Below the pieces are notes generated by a model that ran no database searches, was not told the origin of the DNA, and saw only the letters and a program-made list of their open reading frames with translations. From the NCBI GenBank assembly GCA_036656795.1, contig JAVXHR010000013.1, positions 1-55,298 of the forward strand: 55,298 bases of DNA, written 5' to 3'. Numbering within the stretch: position 1 is the first letter of the stretch; each line of letters begins with the position of its first letter. The position numbers were made by a program, and so were the translations under genes. This document shows positions 32,585-41,599 of this stretch, piece by piece. This DNA is from CAUPWF01 sp036656795 (GTDB lineage Bacteria; Bacillota; Clostridia; Lachnospirales; Lachnospiraceae).

Positions 32585-32629
32585 AAATCGGGGACGGGGT
32601 GTTTTTGAAAAACACCCCGTCCCCGATTT
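32585..32629. repeat. 21-bp GC-rich palindrome, terminator and possible REP-like element
   Basis: Arms 32585-32605 and 32609-32629 pair perfectly over 21 bp with a 3-nt loop; the core is CGGGGACGGGGTG/CACCCCGTCCCCG, followed by T-rich sequence. It begins 3 bp after the stop codon of the minus-strand hydrolase gene, so it can terminate that operon. Its GC content is far above the surroundings. Confidence 0.85.
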
Positions 32630-32631
32630 TA

Positions 32632-33546
32632 TTATTTTAACCATTCATACAGATCTTCGTACACTTGTTGTCTGTCTGTTTCATTTAGAATCTCATGTCG
32701 ATCTCCCGGATACAGTTTCAGACTTACGTGTTCCATTCCACTATTGACATATTTTTCATATACTTTTTTTACACCTTTTCCACAATCGCCTACAGGATCC
32801 TCTTCCCCTGACACAAAAAAAATGGGCAAGTTCTTAGGAATGTTTTCCACCCCATCTGTTGTAGTTAAGGTTTGCATTCCTGTAAACATATGATAATACG
32901 CATTCACTGTAAAATGAAATCCACAGAGTGGATCATCTATATATGCCTGTAGTCTTTCTGCATCTCCAGTTACCCAATCTACCTCTGTCTTTGGAGACTT
33001 ATATATCTTATTGTAACTTCCTTCTGCCATCTTATACACTAACTTGCTTTTATAATGCCAGCCTTTAAATAATGCAATTATCCTGCACAACCCTTTCCCA
33101 ATACGAAGCAATATAGCCGGTTGATAACCGGTCCCCATGATAATGACTCCGGCTAAACCTTTTCCACGCATCTTGATATACTGTCTTACCAGGAACGAAC
33201 CCATACTATGTCCCATTATGTAGTAAGGAATTTTCGGATATTTTTGTTCTGTGATTTTTCGAAGTTTATGTATATCTCCAATCACAATTTTATTCCCACT
33301 TGTTTCATGAAAGAATCCATACTCTGCACTGCTTTGTACCGATTTTCCATGTCCAAGATGATCATGACCAATCACATAATACCCACGTTCACAGAGATAC
33401 TTAGCGAATTCATCATAACGCTCCATATGCTCTGCCATTCCATGGCAAATCTGAAGAATCCCCTTTATATCGCTCTCTGGTTTCCATGCTATCGCATGAA
33501 TCTCTGTAACACCATCTTGTGATGGATAATAAAATTCTTGTTTCAT
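32632..33546 (-). CDS. alpha/beta hydrolase, monoacylglycerol-lipase/lysophospholipase type
   Basis: The 304-residue serine hydrolase has the full catalytic triad: nucleophile in GHSMGS (about residue 114), Asp in FFVSGEEDPVGD, and His in LYPGDRHEILNE. The oxyanion motif ICHGMAEHMERYDEFAKYL near residue 33 is typical of the Hydrolase_4 (monoglyceride lipase, PldB) family. There is no signal peptide, so it is cytosolic. It is placed 12 bp after citrate synthase in the same direction. The substrate is unknown beyond an ester or lysolipid. RBS is GAGGGTGTTGGT-like. Confidence 0.88.
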   Translation of the reverse strand: MKQEFYYPSQDGVTEIHAIAWKPESDIKGILQICHGMAEHMERYDEFAKYLCERGYYVIGHDHLGHGKSVQSSAEYGFFHETSGNKIVIGDIHKLRKITEQKYPKIPYYIMGHSMGSFLVRQYIKMRGKGLAGVIIMGTGYQPAILLRIGKGLCRIIALFKGWHYKSKLVYKMAEGSYNKIYKSPKTEVDWVTGDAERLQAYIDDPLCGFHFTVNAYYHMFTGMQTLTTTDGVENIPKNLPIFFVSGEEDPVGDCGKGVKKVYEKYVNSGMEHVSLKLYPGDRHEILNETDRQQVYEDLYEWLK

Positions 33547-33558
33547 ACCAACACCCTC

Positions 33559-34929
33559 TTATCTGTCTGGGAATTCTACATACTCTCTATGTTCTGCCAA
33601 TGCTTTATATGCCGGTCGAATAATTTTATCTACGTTTTTAAGCTCCTCTAAACGATGTGCACTCCATCCTACAATACGAGCTGTTGCAAAAATTGGTGTA
33701 TACAATTCCTTTGGTAAATCCAACATGCTATACACTAAGCCACTATAAAAATCGACGTTTGCATTTACCCCTTTATAAATCTTGCGTTTCTCACCAATCA
33801 CTTCAGGTGCCATATGTTCAACCATCTCATAAAGTGCATATTCTTCATCATGTTTTTTCTCATGGGCAAGTTGCTTTACAAATCCTTTAAATAGCTCTGC
33901 TCTGGGATCTGATATAGAATAGATAGCATGACCCATTCCATAGATTAATCCTTTTTTATCAAATGCCTTCTTGTCCAATAAATCTTCCAGATATTGATGT
34001 ACTTCTTCTTTATTTGTCCAGTCGGAAAGATGTTCTTTCATATCTTCAAACATCTGAGTCACTTTAATATTTGCACCTCCATGTTTCGGTCCCTTCAAAG
34101 ATGCCATGGCCGCTGCCATTGTAGAATAGGTATCCGTTCCTGAAGATGTAACCACATGTGTGGTAAACGTTGAATTATTACCACCACCATGATCCATGTG
34201 AAGCACAAGGGCCATATCAAGAATCTTTGCTTCTAGTTTTGTATACTTTCTATCTTCCCTTAGCATCATTAGGATATTTTCTGCGGTAGATGCATTTGGA
34301 GATGGGGCATAAATGAACAAATCATTCCCATGACGATAGTTATATGCATGATATCCATATACCATCAAGAGAGGAAATTGACTGATCAAATTCAAACACT
34401 GACGAAGTACATTTGGAATTGAAGTATCATCTGCTTTTGGATCATAGGTATATAACTGTAAGATACAACGCGAGATATTATTCATCATGTCCTTACTTGG
34501 CGCTTTCATCAGAACATCTCTTACAAAATTAGGTGGTAGCGTTCTTCGTTCTACCAATGTATCATGAAATCCACGCAACTGCTCTACCGTAGGTAGCTCA
34601 CCAAATAACAGTAAATATGCCGTTTCTTCGCACCCAAAATGCTGTGCATCTAAAAATCCCTTTACTAAATCTTGAATATTATATCCTCGATAATATAAAT
34701 TTCCCGCACACGGAACCTCCACACCATCAATCATTTCTGTAGCACATACATCTGATATGTTGGTCAATCCCGCTAATACACCTTTTCCATTAACATCACG
34801 CAACCCTCTTTTTACCTCATATTTGGTATAGAGTTCCCGTTCAATGGCATTGCTTTTTTCACATAATTTCGCGAGTTCATTAATCTTTGGTGTGTTTTCA
34901 AATAGTACCTGTTCATTTGGTTTAATCAT
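33559..34929 (-). CDS. gltA: citrate synthase (type II-like, 456 aa)
   Basis: The 456-residue enzyme condenses oxaloacetate with acetyl-CoA (or propionyl-CoA in 2-methylcitrate synthases). Catalytic residues are visible: His in LHMDHGGGNNSTF, His in YGMGHAIYSISDPRA and Asp in NANVDFYSGLVY. The N-terminal extension (residues 1-60, with GLRDVNGKGVLAGLT) places it with the clostridial citrate/methylcitrate synthases. No aconitase or isocitrate dehydrogenase is adjacent. RBS AAAGGGG precedes the ATG at 34929. It is followed by the alpha/beta hydrolase in an apparent two-gene operon. Confidence 0.93.
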   Translation of the reverse strand: MIKPNEQVLFENTPKINELAKLCEKSNAIERELYTKYEVKRGLRDVNGKGVLAGLTNISDVCATEMIDGVEVPCAGNLYYRGYNIQDLVKGFLDAQHFGCEETAYLLLFGELPTVEQLRGFHDTLVERRTLPPNFVRDVLMKAPSKDMMNNISRCILQLYTYDPKADDTSIPNVLRQCLNLISQFPLLMVYGYHAYNYRHGNDLFIYAPSPNASTAENILMMLREDRKYTKLEAKILDMALVLHMDHGGGNNSTFTTHVVTSSGTDTYSTMAAAMASLKGPKHGGANIKVTQMFEDMKEHLSDWTNKEEVHQYLEDLLDKKAFDKKGLIYGMGHAIYSISDPRAELFKGFVKQLAHEKKHDEEYALYEMVEHMAPEVIGEKRKIYKGVNANVDFYSGLVYSMLDLPKELYTPIFATARIVGWSAHRLEELKNVDKIIRPAYKALAEHREYVEFPDR

Positions 34930-34955
34930 AACAAATCCCCTTTCCTGGCCGGTAT

Positions 34956-35828
34956 CTACAGTTTCTGATGAATCAGATTGCTAAGCAATGCAAATTCCGA
35001 AAGTGTCAGCGCTTCACCTCGAATACTGACACCTCTTCCCAATTCTGTGATGGCTTGTATTATTGTCTCTTTGGTTGCTTGAATCTCCGGCGAATTGTTC
35101 AGTCCATTCACTAGAGTCTTTCGTCGTTGATTAAATGACGCTCGTATAATCTGAAACATCAATTTCTCATCTTCTACTTCTACCGGTGGTTCCCGATAAC
35201 GTTCTAATCGAATTACTGCCGATCCAACCGTTGGTCGAGGCATAAAGCAATTCGGTGGAACCGTTGCAACAATACTTGGTTTTGCATAATATTGCACTGC
35301 CAAAGAAAGTGCTCCATAGTCCTTAGTTCCAGGTCCTACTTGCATGCGATCTGCCACCTCTTTTTGTACCATAACCGTAATACTTTCAATCGGTACATGG
35401 CTCTCAAATAATCCCATAATAATAGGCGTCGTAATATAATATGGTAGATTTGCAACAACTTTAATGGGTTGATTATGATTGTATTCTCTTGCCAATGCCG
35501 CAATATCTACCTTTAATACGTCTTGATTAATAATTGTTATATTATTATACTCACTTAACGTGTCCTCTAAAATAGGAATCAATGCTTTATCTATCTCTAC
35601 TGCAACTACTTCTCTTGCTGCCTGCCCCAGATATTCTGTCATCGTTCCAATCCCGGGTCCAATTTCAAGTACAAAATCATCGGTTGTAATGTGCGCCGAC
35701 TCAATAATTTTATCTAACACATGGGTATCGATCAAAAAATTCTGTCCGTATTTCTTTTGAAATGAAAAATGATATTTTTGCAATATTTCTATCGTCTTCT
35801 GTGGGGTTCCTAATATTGGGGTCTTCAT
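34956..35828 (-). CDS. rsmA: 16S rRNA dimethyladenosine transferase RsmA/KsgA
   Basis: The start is the ATG at 35828 (MKTPILGTPQKT) with RBS AAGGAG. The longer frame reaching 35939 overlaps tatD and has no RBS. The 290-residue enzyme dimethylates two adjacent adenines (A1518 and A1519) of 16S rRNA helix 45. Motifs: KKYGQNFLID, VLEIGPGIGTMTEYL (SAM loop), VVANLPYYITTPIIM (NLPY catalytic motif IV), and a C-terminal helical domain with FNQRRKTLVNGL. Length is normal. It follows tatD by 53 bp. Confidence 0.96.
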   Translation of the reverse strand: MKTPILGTPQKTIEILQKYHFSFQKKYGQNFLIDTHVLDKIIESAHITTDDFVLEIGPGIGTMTEYLGQAAREVVAVEIDKALIPILEDTLSEYNNITIINQDVLKVDIAALAREYNHNQPIKVVANLPYYITTPIIMGLFESHVPIESITVMVQKEVADRMQVGPGTKDYGALSLAVQYYAKPSIVATVPPNCFMPRPTVGSAVIRLERYREPPVEVEDEKLMFQIIRASFNQRRKTLVNGLNNSPEIQATKETIIQAITELGRGVSIRGEALTLSEFALLSNLIHQKL

Positions 35829-35881
35829 CTGCCATCTCCTTTGGTGAATGATTGAATCGTTTTTATTATAACATTCTTTTT

Positions 35882-36643
35882 CTATAATCCGAACATTTTT
35901 TTTGCATTTATCTCTGTTTGTTCTATTACTTCTTCGCAAGTAACTTCTTTTAGCCTTGCAATTTCATCTACTACATACTTCAGATTTAAAGATGTATTTC
36001 GTGTTCCTCGATTAGGCACAGGTGCCAGATACGGACAATCTGTTTCTAATAGTATGGATTCCAAACCAATTTCTTCCACTACTTTTTTTAGTTTTTTCCC
36101 ATTGGAATATGTAACCACACCACCCACACCAATATAATATCCTAACTTAATATATTCTTTTGCCATCTCTGCCGAAGAGGAAAAACAATGAATTACTCCG
36201 GTCAGACCTTCTCCATATTCACGTATGATTTCAAATGTTTCTTCTGATGCTTCTCTACTATGAATTAAAACTGGCAATTTCATCTCCTGTGCCAATTGAA
36301 GTTGTCTTATAAACCAAGTTTTCTGTATCTCATGAGGCTCGTGCTCCCAGTAATAATCCAGTCCAATTTCCCCAATTGCCACTACCTTGTTCTGTACACA
36401 CAGCCTTTTAAGTCCTTCGTACGACCTTTCATCTAAACTCCCCACTTCATCTGGGTGAACCCCAACTGCTGCATAGATTTCTTTGTGACTCTGTGCGAGT
36501 TCTACCACTTTTGCACAAGAATCTAATGTTGCACTTACATTCACTACCGTTCCAATTCCTTGGGTCAAAAGTGATGCCAATACTTCTTCCCTGTCTTCAT
36601 CAAATTGTGTATCATCATAATGAGCATGACTGTCAAATATCAT
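35882..36643 (-). CDS. tatD: TatD-family metal-dependent deoxyribonuclease
   Basis: The 253-residue TIM-barrel hydrolase has the metal ligands of the family: HAHYDD at the N-terminus, GEIGLDYYW (Glu), PVLIHSREA (His), GVIHCFSSS (His) and LETDCPYLAP (Asp). TatD enzymes are 3'-to-5' exonucleases or endonucleases in DNA repair. The tatD-rsmA order, often with an rnmV gene between, is conserved in Firmicutes; rnmV is absent here. Confidence 0.95.
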   Translation of the reverse strand: MIFDSHAHYDDTQFDEDREEVLASLLTQGIGTVVNVSATLDSCAKVVELAQSHKEIYAAVGVHPDEVGSLDERSYEGLKRLCVQNKVVAIGEIGLDYYWEHEPHEIQKTWFIRQLQLAQEMKLPVLIHSREASEETFEIIREYGEGLTGVIHCFSSSAEMAKEYIKLGYYIGVGGVVTYSNGKKLKKVVEEIGLESILLETDCPYLAPVPNRGTRNTSLNLKYVVDEIARLKEVTCEEVIEQTEINAKKMFGL

Positions 36644-36726
36644 CGGAATTCCCCCTTAAGTTATATTCTGCTATTATATATTTTTTTGGATTTGTTTACA
36701 AGTTTTTTGAATTTTACAAATTGTGT

Positions 36727-36755
36727 TTGAATTAATGAGACAAACACGATATACT
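36727..36755 (+). promoter_or_regulatory. promoter of the 97-aa orphan gene
   Basis: TTGAAT (36727-36732), 17-bp spacer, TATACT (36750-36755); the start codon follows 29 bp later behind GGAGG. Confidence 0.75.
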
Positions 36756-36784
36756 TTTAGTATTACATAAATGGAGGATGAATT

Positions 36785-37078
36785 ATGAAAGTGTATGATG
36801 CTGTAAAGAAGCTGGATTTAGAAGCCAGCAACAAAGAACTTGTAGAACTTATGGCTACCGGTGGCCGACAAGTGGATTTAATACTTCCGGAAAAGAAATC
36901 TGATGCAGATGGTTACCTTACTTGGGATATTGAACACTGGTCCAGCGTAGACGGAAGAAGATTTATCCGTTGTTACTCATTGGAAGGACGTATCCTTGGA
37001 GAATCAACCGGTCATAATATCTATGATTTGGCTAATGATTTTCACCCTGAAGATGCAAAAGAAGTTCACTTGAGCTAA
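36785..37078 (+). CDS. conserved-looking orphan protein of unknown function (97 aa)
   Basis: The ATG at 36785 follows GGAGG and a consensus promoter, and a strong terminator follows the stop, so the gene is a well-defined single unit. The 97-residue product is mixed alpha/beta and hydrophilic: KVYDAVKKLDLEASNKELVELM (helical N-terminus), a short beta part (GRQVDLILPE), then YLTWDIEHWSSVDGRRFIR. It has no signal peptide or membrane helix. I do not recognise a family; it may be a Lachnospiraceae-specific small protein. It is the only plus-strand gene in a 15-kb stretch of minus-strand genes apart from the lipoprotein at 39232. Confidence 0.8.
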   Translation: MKVYDAVKKLDLEASNKELVELMATGGRQVDLILPEKKSDADGYLTWDIEHWSSVDGRRFIRCYSLEGRILGESTGHNIYDLANDFHPEDAKEVHLS

Positions 37079-37083
37079 AATGG

Positions 37084-37127
37084 TAGATAAGGACGTACTC
37101 CCAATCTTTGGGATGCGTCCTTATCTA
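37084..37127. terminator. terminator between the 97-aa orphan and metG
   Basis: TAGATAAGGACG (37084-37095) pairs with CGTCCTTATCTA (37116-37127), with inner CTCCCA/TGGGAT-type pairing. It serves the plus-strand orphan and may also serve metG, which converges on it. Confidence 0.75.
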
Positions 37128-37140
37128 TTGTTTATGAGGT

Positions 37141-39042
37141 CTAACAGATTTCAGCTCCTGCTGGCATTGCATGTTCCGGCATCATTAATGCTAACTTTCC
37201 CTCTGCATCTTCAGCACATAATAACATTCCTTCTGATAGCACCCCTGCTAATTTAGCTGGTTTTAGATTTACAAGTACCATCACCTTTTTACCTACCATC
37301 TCCGCCGCTGTATAGTGTGCTTTAATTCCAGATACAATTTGCTTCACTTCACTACCGACCTTCACTTGTGAACAAAGTAGCTTTTTAGATTTTGGAACTT
37401 CTTCACATGCAAGAATTTCACCCACTTGAAACTGCATCTTCATAAAATCATCAAAAGTAATCTCCGGTTTCGCTTCTATCTCTATTACTTCTGTATCTTC
37501 CGTTATAATTTCCTCTACGTGAGGGTGCAACTCTTCTACCTTTTTAAGCACTTCCTCTATATCCAATCGAGCAAATAATATCTCAGGTGTTTCCGTTACG
37601 TTTCCTCCATTTAATTGCTTTGCAATCTTCTCTGCAGTAGCAGGCATAAACGGTTCTAGCAATTGAGCTCCTACTGTGATGCTTTCTACTAAATTATACA
37701 ATACTGTTTCAAGTCGCTCTTTCTTATCTTCTTCTTTTGCCAATGCCCAAGGCATTGTTTCATCAATATATTTATTACACCGTTTAAATAGATTGAAAAT
37801 CTCTGTAAGTGCATCTGAAACACGTAATTCGTCCATCTTTTCTTTCACAAGCCGCTCTGTCTCTGTTGCCATAAGTTTTAACTCTGCATCTACCTCTTCT
37901 GCTACATTTTTATTGCACACCGTTCCATTAAAATATTTATTAACCATAGACACCGTACGATTTACCAGATTGCCCAATGTATTTGCAAGCTCTGAATTCA
38001 TACGTTCTACCATCAATTCCCAAGATATCACTCCATCATTCTCAAAAGGCATCTCATGTAACACAAAATAGCGTACTGCATCTACACCAAAGAACTCTAC
38101 CAACTCATCTGCATATAATACATTTCCCTTGGACTTACTCATCTTTCCGTCTCCCTGTAATAGCCAAGGGTGACCAAATATCTGTTTGGGCAGTGGTAAA
38201 TTAAGTGCCATTAAGAATATTGGCCAATAGATTGTATGAAATCTAATAATATCTTTTCCGATTAAATGTAAATCTGCAGGCCAATTTTTTTGGAATTGCT
38301 CTGCATTATTTCCCTCTGCATCATATCCTATGCCAGTAATGTAATTTGTCAATGCATCTAACCAGACATACACTACATGACGTGGATCAAAATCTACCTG
38401 AATCCCCCATTTAAAGGAAGTTCTTGATACACATAAGTCTTGTAATCCCGGTAGCAGAAAGTTATTCATCATCTCGTTTTTTCGAGAAACCGGTTGTATA
38501 AATTCTGGGTGCTCATTAATATATGCAATAAGACGGTCGGCATATTTACTCATCTTAAAGAAATATGCTTCTTCTTTTGCCGGTTGCACTTCGCGTCCAC
38601 AATCCGGACATTTTCCATCTACTAGTTGAGATTCCGTGAAAAATGATTCACATGGTGTACAATACATTCCCTCATAATACCCTTTGTATATGTCCCCTTG
38701 ATCATACAATTTTTTGAATATCTTCTGCACTTGGTCCTCATGATATTCATCAGTTGTGCGAATAAATTTGTCGTAAGATGTATTCATCATATCCCAGATC
38801 CCTTGAATCTGGCTTGCAACACCATCTACAAATTCTTTTGGTGTGACACCTGCCTCTTCCGACTTTAGCTCAATCTTCTGTCCATGTTCATCTGTTCCTG
38901 TTTGAAAGAACACCTCATATCCTTGGCTTCTTTTGTATCGTGCAATTGCATCTGCGAGTACAATCTCATAAGTATTTCCAATATGTGGTTTGCCCGATGT
39001 ATAAGCAATTGCCGTTGTAATATAATATTTATTGTTTTCCAT
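37141..39042 (-). CDS. metG: methionyl-tRNA synthetase
   Basis: The 633-residue class I synthetase charges tRNA-Met. It has GKPHIGNTYEI (HIGH-type motif as HIGN), LQGDGKMSKSKGN (KMSKS loop), and a zinc knuckle CTPCESFFTESQLVDGKCPDCG near residues 127-147. The C-terminal 110 residues (ITFDDFMKMQFQVGEILACEEV onwards) are the dimerising tRNA-binding domain of the Trbp111/EMAPII fold. The enzyme is full length. RBS GGGAG. The promoter at 39090-39118 gives a leader of about 41 nt, too short for a T-box. Confidence 0.97.
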   Translation of the reverse strand: MENNKYYITTAIAYTSGKPHIGNTYEIVLADAIARYKRSQGYEVFFQTGTDEHGQKIELKSEEAGVTPKEFVDGVASQIQGIWDMMNTSYDKFIRTTDEYHEDQVQKIFKKLYDQGDIYKGYYEGMYCTPCESFFTESQLVDGKCPDCGREVQPAKEEAYFFKMSKYADRLIAYINEHPEFIQPVSRKNEMMNNFLLPGLQDLCVSRTSFKWGIQVDFDPRHVVYVWLDALTNYITGIGYDAEGNNAEQFQKNWPADLHLIGKDIIRFHTIYWPIFLMALNLPLPKQIFGHPWLLQGDGKMSKSKGNVLYADELVEFFGVDAVRYFVLHEMPFENDGVISWELMVERMNSELANTLGNLVNRTVSMVNKYFNGTVCNKNVAEEVDAELKLMATETERLVKEKMDELRVSDALTEIFNLFKRCNKYIDETMPWALAKEEDKKERLETVLYNLVESITVGAQLLEPFMPATAEKIAKQLNGGNVTETPEILFARLDIEEVLKKVEELHPHVEEIITEDTEVIEIEAKPEITFDDFMKMQFQVGEILACEEVPKSKKLLCSQVKVGSEVKQIVSGIKAHYTAAEMVGKKVMVLVNLKPAKLAGVLSEGMLLCAEDAEGKLALMMPEHAMPAGAEIC

Positions 39043-39089
39043 AATAAAATCTCCCTACCTTTTTTACTATTAAAATATGTCTATCAAAA

Positions 39090-39118
39090 AACGTATCACA
39101 GGGCGTCTATAATGTCAA
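39090..39118 (-). promoter_or_regulatory. metG promoter
   Basis: Minus strand: TTGACA (39113-39118), 17-bp spacer, TACGTT (39090-39095). Confidence 0.6.
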
Positions 39119-39231
39119 GTTTTAGCCTCTATTATCACACATATTTTTATTCTTGTTTAACCATGCCTATTATTTTATGTATGTTACAAATCCTTTTGCA
39201 TAGTTTATATAAAACCCTTTTGGAGTATACC

Positions 39232-40974
39232 ATGCTCAAACGTACCAAGAAACACTTATTACTTCCACTTATCGCATGTCTTCTGACATGCACTCTCTTT
39301 TCCAGCTGCAACCATTTTGTAGTTGGAAGCACCGCCGATAAAGATTTTCGAATATTTACCAATATGCTATTTCAACAAGAAGTTGCTTCCAACACCTTGA
39401 ATCTTCACTATACTTTGCAAAACCCCACTTCCTACGGTATCTTAGATGCTCCTATCACATATGGAACCTATAGTACAGACTCTCTTGCCTGTCTTGCTTC
39501 TTTAGAAAACTGTAAAAGCGCTTTGCATCAATTTCCTTATGATACTCTTTCTTCTGAAAATCGATTAACCTACGAAGTATTAGATGCTTTCCTTAACACC
39601 TCCATGAAAGGAGCAAACTTTCTGCTATACGAAGAACCTTTAGCCCCTCTAATAGGAATGCAGTCACAACTTCCTGTTTTACTCTCCGAATTCCAATTTC
39701 ATAACTCCAAAGACATCGAAGATTATCTAGCGCTTCTTTCTACCACAAAAGAATACTTTCATTCTTTAATTGAATTTGAACGGCTAAAATCCTCTTCTGG
39801 GCTTTTCATGCCTACATATATTGCCCAGTCCATTATAAAAGAATGTAACTCATTTATAGACATGGACACAAATAACTTTCTTTTTTCATCATTTTCAAAT
39901 CGACTAGACCACTTGGAAGATCTTTCAGATGAGCAATATAAGCTTTATGTGACACAAAATGAAGATCTTATAAAAAACTGTGTCTTCCCTGCTTATCAAA
40001 CTTTAATTACAGCTCTAACCGACTTGCAAGATACCGGTAAAAATCAAAATGGATTAAGCCATCTTCCTGATGGCAAATCCTATTATGAATATGTGGTAGC
40101 AAAAGAAACAGGTTCTTCACGAAGTATTTCACAATTGCAAAAACTTACCCATACACAATTATCAAAAGACTTACAATCCATTCAAACCACGTTATCCAAG
40201 TTACCCGACAGCACACCATCGATTCCGGAAGTCACCTGTTCCTCTGACCCAACGGTTATCTTATCAGAATTAAATGCTAAGATAGCCAAAACCTTTCCCC
40301 GCTCTCCTGACGTAACTACTCGAGTCAAATATGTTGCTAAAGATATGGAAGCCTATTTAAGTCCTGCTTTCTATATGATTCCTCCCATTGATAATATTAC
40401 TGAAAACATAATCTACGTGAATCAAAGCAATACTCCTGACGGAATTGAACTTTATACAACACTTGCCCATGAAGGCTACCCTGGTCACCTATACCAGACT
40501 ACCTATTACCTGGGCCTACACCCGGATCCATTGCGTACATTATTAAATTTTAACGGTTATGTAGAAGGTTGGGCAACTTATGCCGAGATGTGTTCTTATT
40601 ATCTGGCACCCTTAGCTCCCAATCAAGCTCTTCTTTTACAACGAAATGCCTCCTCTATTCTTGGAATCTATGCATTGGCCGATATGGGCATTCATTATGA
40701 CGGCTGGAATTTACTGGACACTATCAACTTCTTTAAAAGTTACGGAATTCAAGATATCGACACCATTAAATCTATCTTTGAACTCATTGTCTCTTGCCCC
40801 GGAAATTATCTGAAATACTATATTGGATATCTAGAATTTTTAGACTTGAAAAAAGAAGCCCTCCAACAATTAGGTGACGACTTCTCACAAACTGAATTTC
40901 ACAAATCTATTCTGACAATTGGTCCTGCTCCTTTCGATATTATCCGAAAGCATCTCCTTGTCAGAAAAAGTTGA
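39232..40974 (+). CDS. DUF885-type lipoprotein with HExxGH-like metalloprotease motif
   Basis: The start is the ATG at 39232 behind TGGAG; the longer open frame to 38884 overlaps metG and is not coding. The 580-residue protein begins with a basic region and a lipoprotein signal (LLLPLIACLLTCTLFSSC; lipobox LFSSC), so it is anchored outside the membrane by a diacylglycerol. The mature part is the DUF885 fold: VKYVAKDMEAYLSPAFYMIPP and the metal-binding TLAHEGYPGHLYQTTY with GYVEGWATYAEMCSYYL downstream (second Glu). Members are thought to be zinc carboxypeptidases or peptidases; substrates are unknown. It is convergent with spmB (12 bp apart). Confidence 0.88.
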   Translation: MLKRTKKHLLLPLIACLLTCTLFSSCNHFVVGSTADKDFRIFTNMLFQQEVASNTLNLHYTLQNPTSYGILDAPITYGTYSTDSLACLASLENCKSALHQFPYDTLSSENRLTYEVLDAFLNTSMKGANFLLYEEPLAPLIGMQSQLPVLLSEFQFHNSKDIEDYLALLSTTKEYFHSLIEFERLKSSSGLFMPTYIAQSIIKECNSFIDMDTNNFLFSSFSNRLDHLEDLSDEQYKLYVTQNEDLIKNCVFPAYQTLITALTDLQDTGKNQNGLSHLPDGKSYYEYVVAKETGSSRSISQLQKLTHTQLSKDLQSIQTTLSKLPDSTPSIPEVTCSSDPTVILSELNAKIAKTFPRSPDVTTRVKYVAKDMEAYLSPAFYMIPPIDNITENIIYVNQSNTPDGIELYTTLAHEGYPGHLYQTTYYLGLHPDPLRTLLNFNGYVEGWATYAEMCSYYLAPLAPNQALLLQRNASSILGIYALADMGIHYDGWNLLDTINFFKSYGIQDIDTIKSIFELIVSCPGNYLKYYIGYLEFLDLKKEALQQLGDDFSQTEFHKSILTIGPAPFDIIRKHLLVRKS

Positions 40975-40985
40975 AAGTACTTATT

Positions 40986-41513
40986 CTACATCTGTCCCAC
41001 CAACACCACGCTTGCTGTAATTCCAGCTAGTGTAGCTATCAATGCACCGGCAAATGTCCATCTGGTCTTTTTTACTCTTATAGTCATAAAGTACACACTC
41101 ATCGTATAAAAAATGGTTTCTGTACAGCTCATCATTATAGAAGCAATTAGACCTATTCTAGAGTCTGTTCCATACTCTTTGAATAGGTCTAATACCAATC
41201 CTGTTGCAGCTGAAGAAGAGAACATCTTGATGACCATCAGAGGAACTAATTGTCCCGGAAACCCTATATATCCAGTCACTCTTCCCAATAATTCCGCAAG
41301 CCACCCTAAGAACCCAGAAGCCCGTAATATACCTACTGCAATCATAAGTCCTATTAATGTTGGCATAATCTTAATTACAGTCATAATTCCATCTTTTGCA
41401 CCTTTTATAAATTCTTCATACACATGAATACGCATATACATGCCATAAAACACGATTTCCAGAATCATTACCGGAATGATAAAATTTGAAAGATATACAA
41501 ATACGTTTGCCAC
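40986..41513 (-). CDS. spmB: spore maturation protein B
   Basis: The 175-residue membrane protein of the nucleoside-recognition (Gate) family has four or five helices. Motifs include IKIMPTLIGLMIAVGILRASGFLGWL, PLMVIKMFSSSAATGLVLDLF, and MMSCTETIFYTMSVYF, all typical of SpmB. In Bacillus subtilis SpmA and SpmB act together in dehydration of the spore core. The start is GTG with RBS AGGA. It should follow spmA directly, but a chemotaxis receptor gene lies in between. A long hairpin lies in its coding sequence at 41146-41193. Confidence 0.92.
   Translation of the reverse strand: MANVFVYLSNFIIPVMILEIVFYGMYMRIHVYEEFIKGAKDGIMTVIKIMPTLIGLMIAVGILRASGFLGWLAELLGRVTGYIGFPGQLVPLMVIKMFSSSAATGLVLDLFKEYGTDSRIGLIASIMMSCTETIFYTMSVYFMTIRVKKTRWTFAGALIATLAGITASVVLVGQM
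41146..41193. repeat. 13-bp inverted repeat inside spmB
   Basis: ATTAGACCTATTC (41146-41158) and its exact reverse complement (41181-41193) enclose a 22-bp region that itself contains AGAGT/ACTCT, so an 18-pair hairpin can form in the spmB mRNA. Confidence 0.7.
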
Positions 41514-41599
41514 AATTATCCTGCCTCTATATTACCTTTATACACAGTATACGCACACCTCTTCTGTAACATAACCATATTGCCTTTCTTTTTAATAGC

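Noticed and set aside
35829..35939. Extension of rsmA to 35939
   Set aside because: Overlaps the tatD 3' end and lacks an RBS; the family N-terminus fits 35828.
39043..39118. Possible T-box leader upstream of metG
   Set aside because: The leader is only about 41 nt and no T-box sequence or antiterminator is visible.
38884..39231. N-terminal extension of the DUF885 lipoprotein to 38884
   Set aside because: It overlaps metG, and the lipoprotein signal with its RBS begins at 39232.
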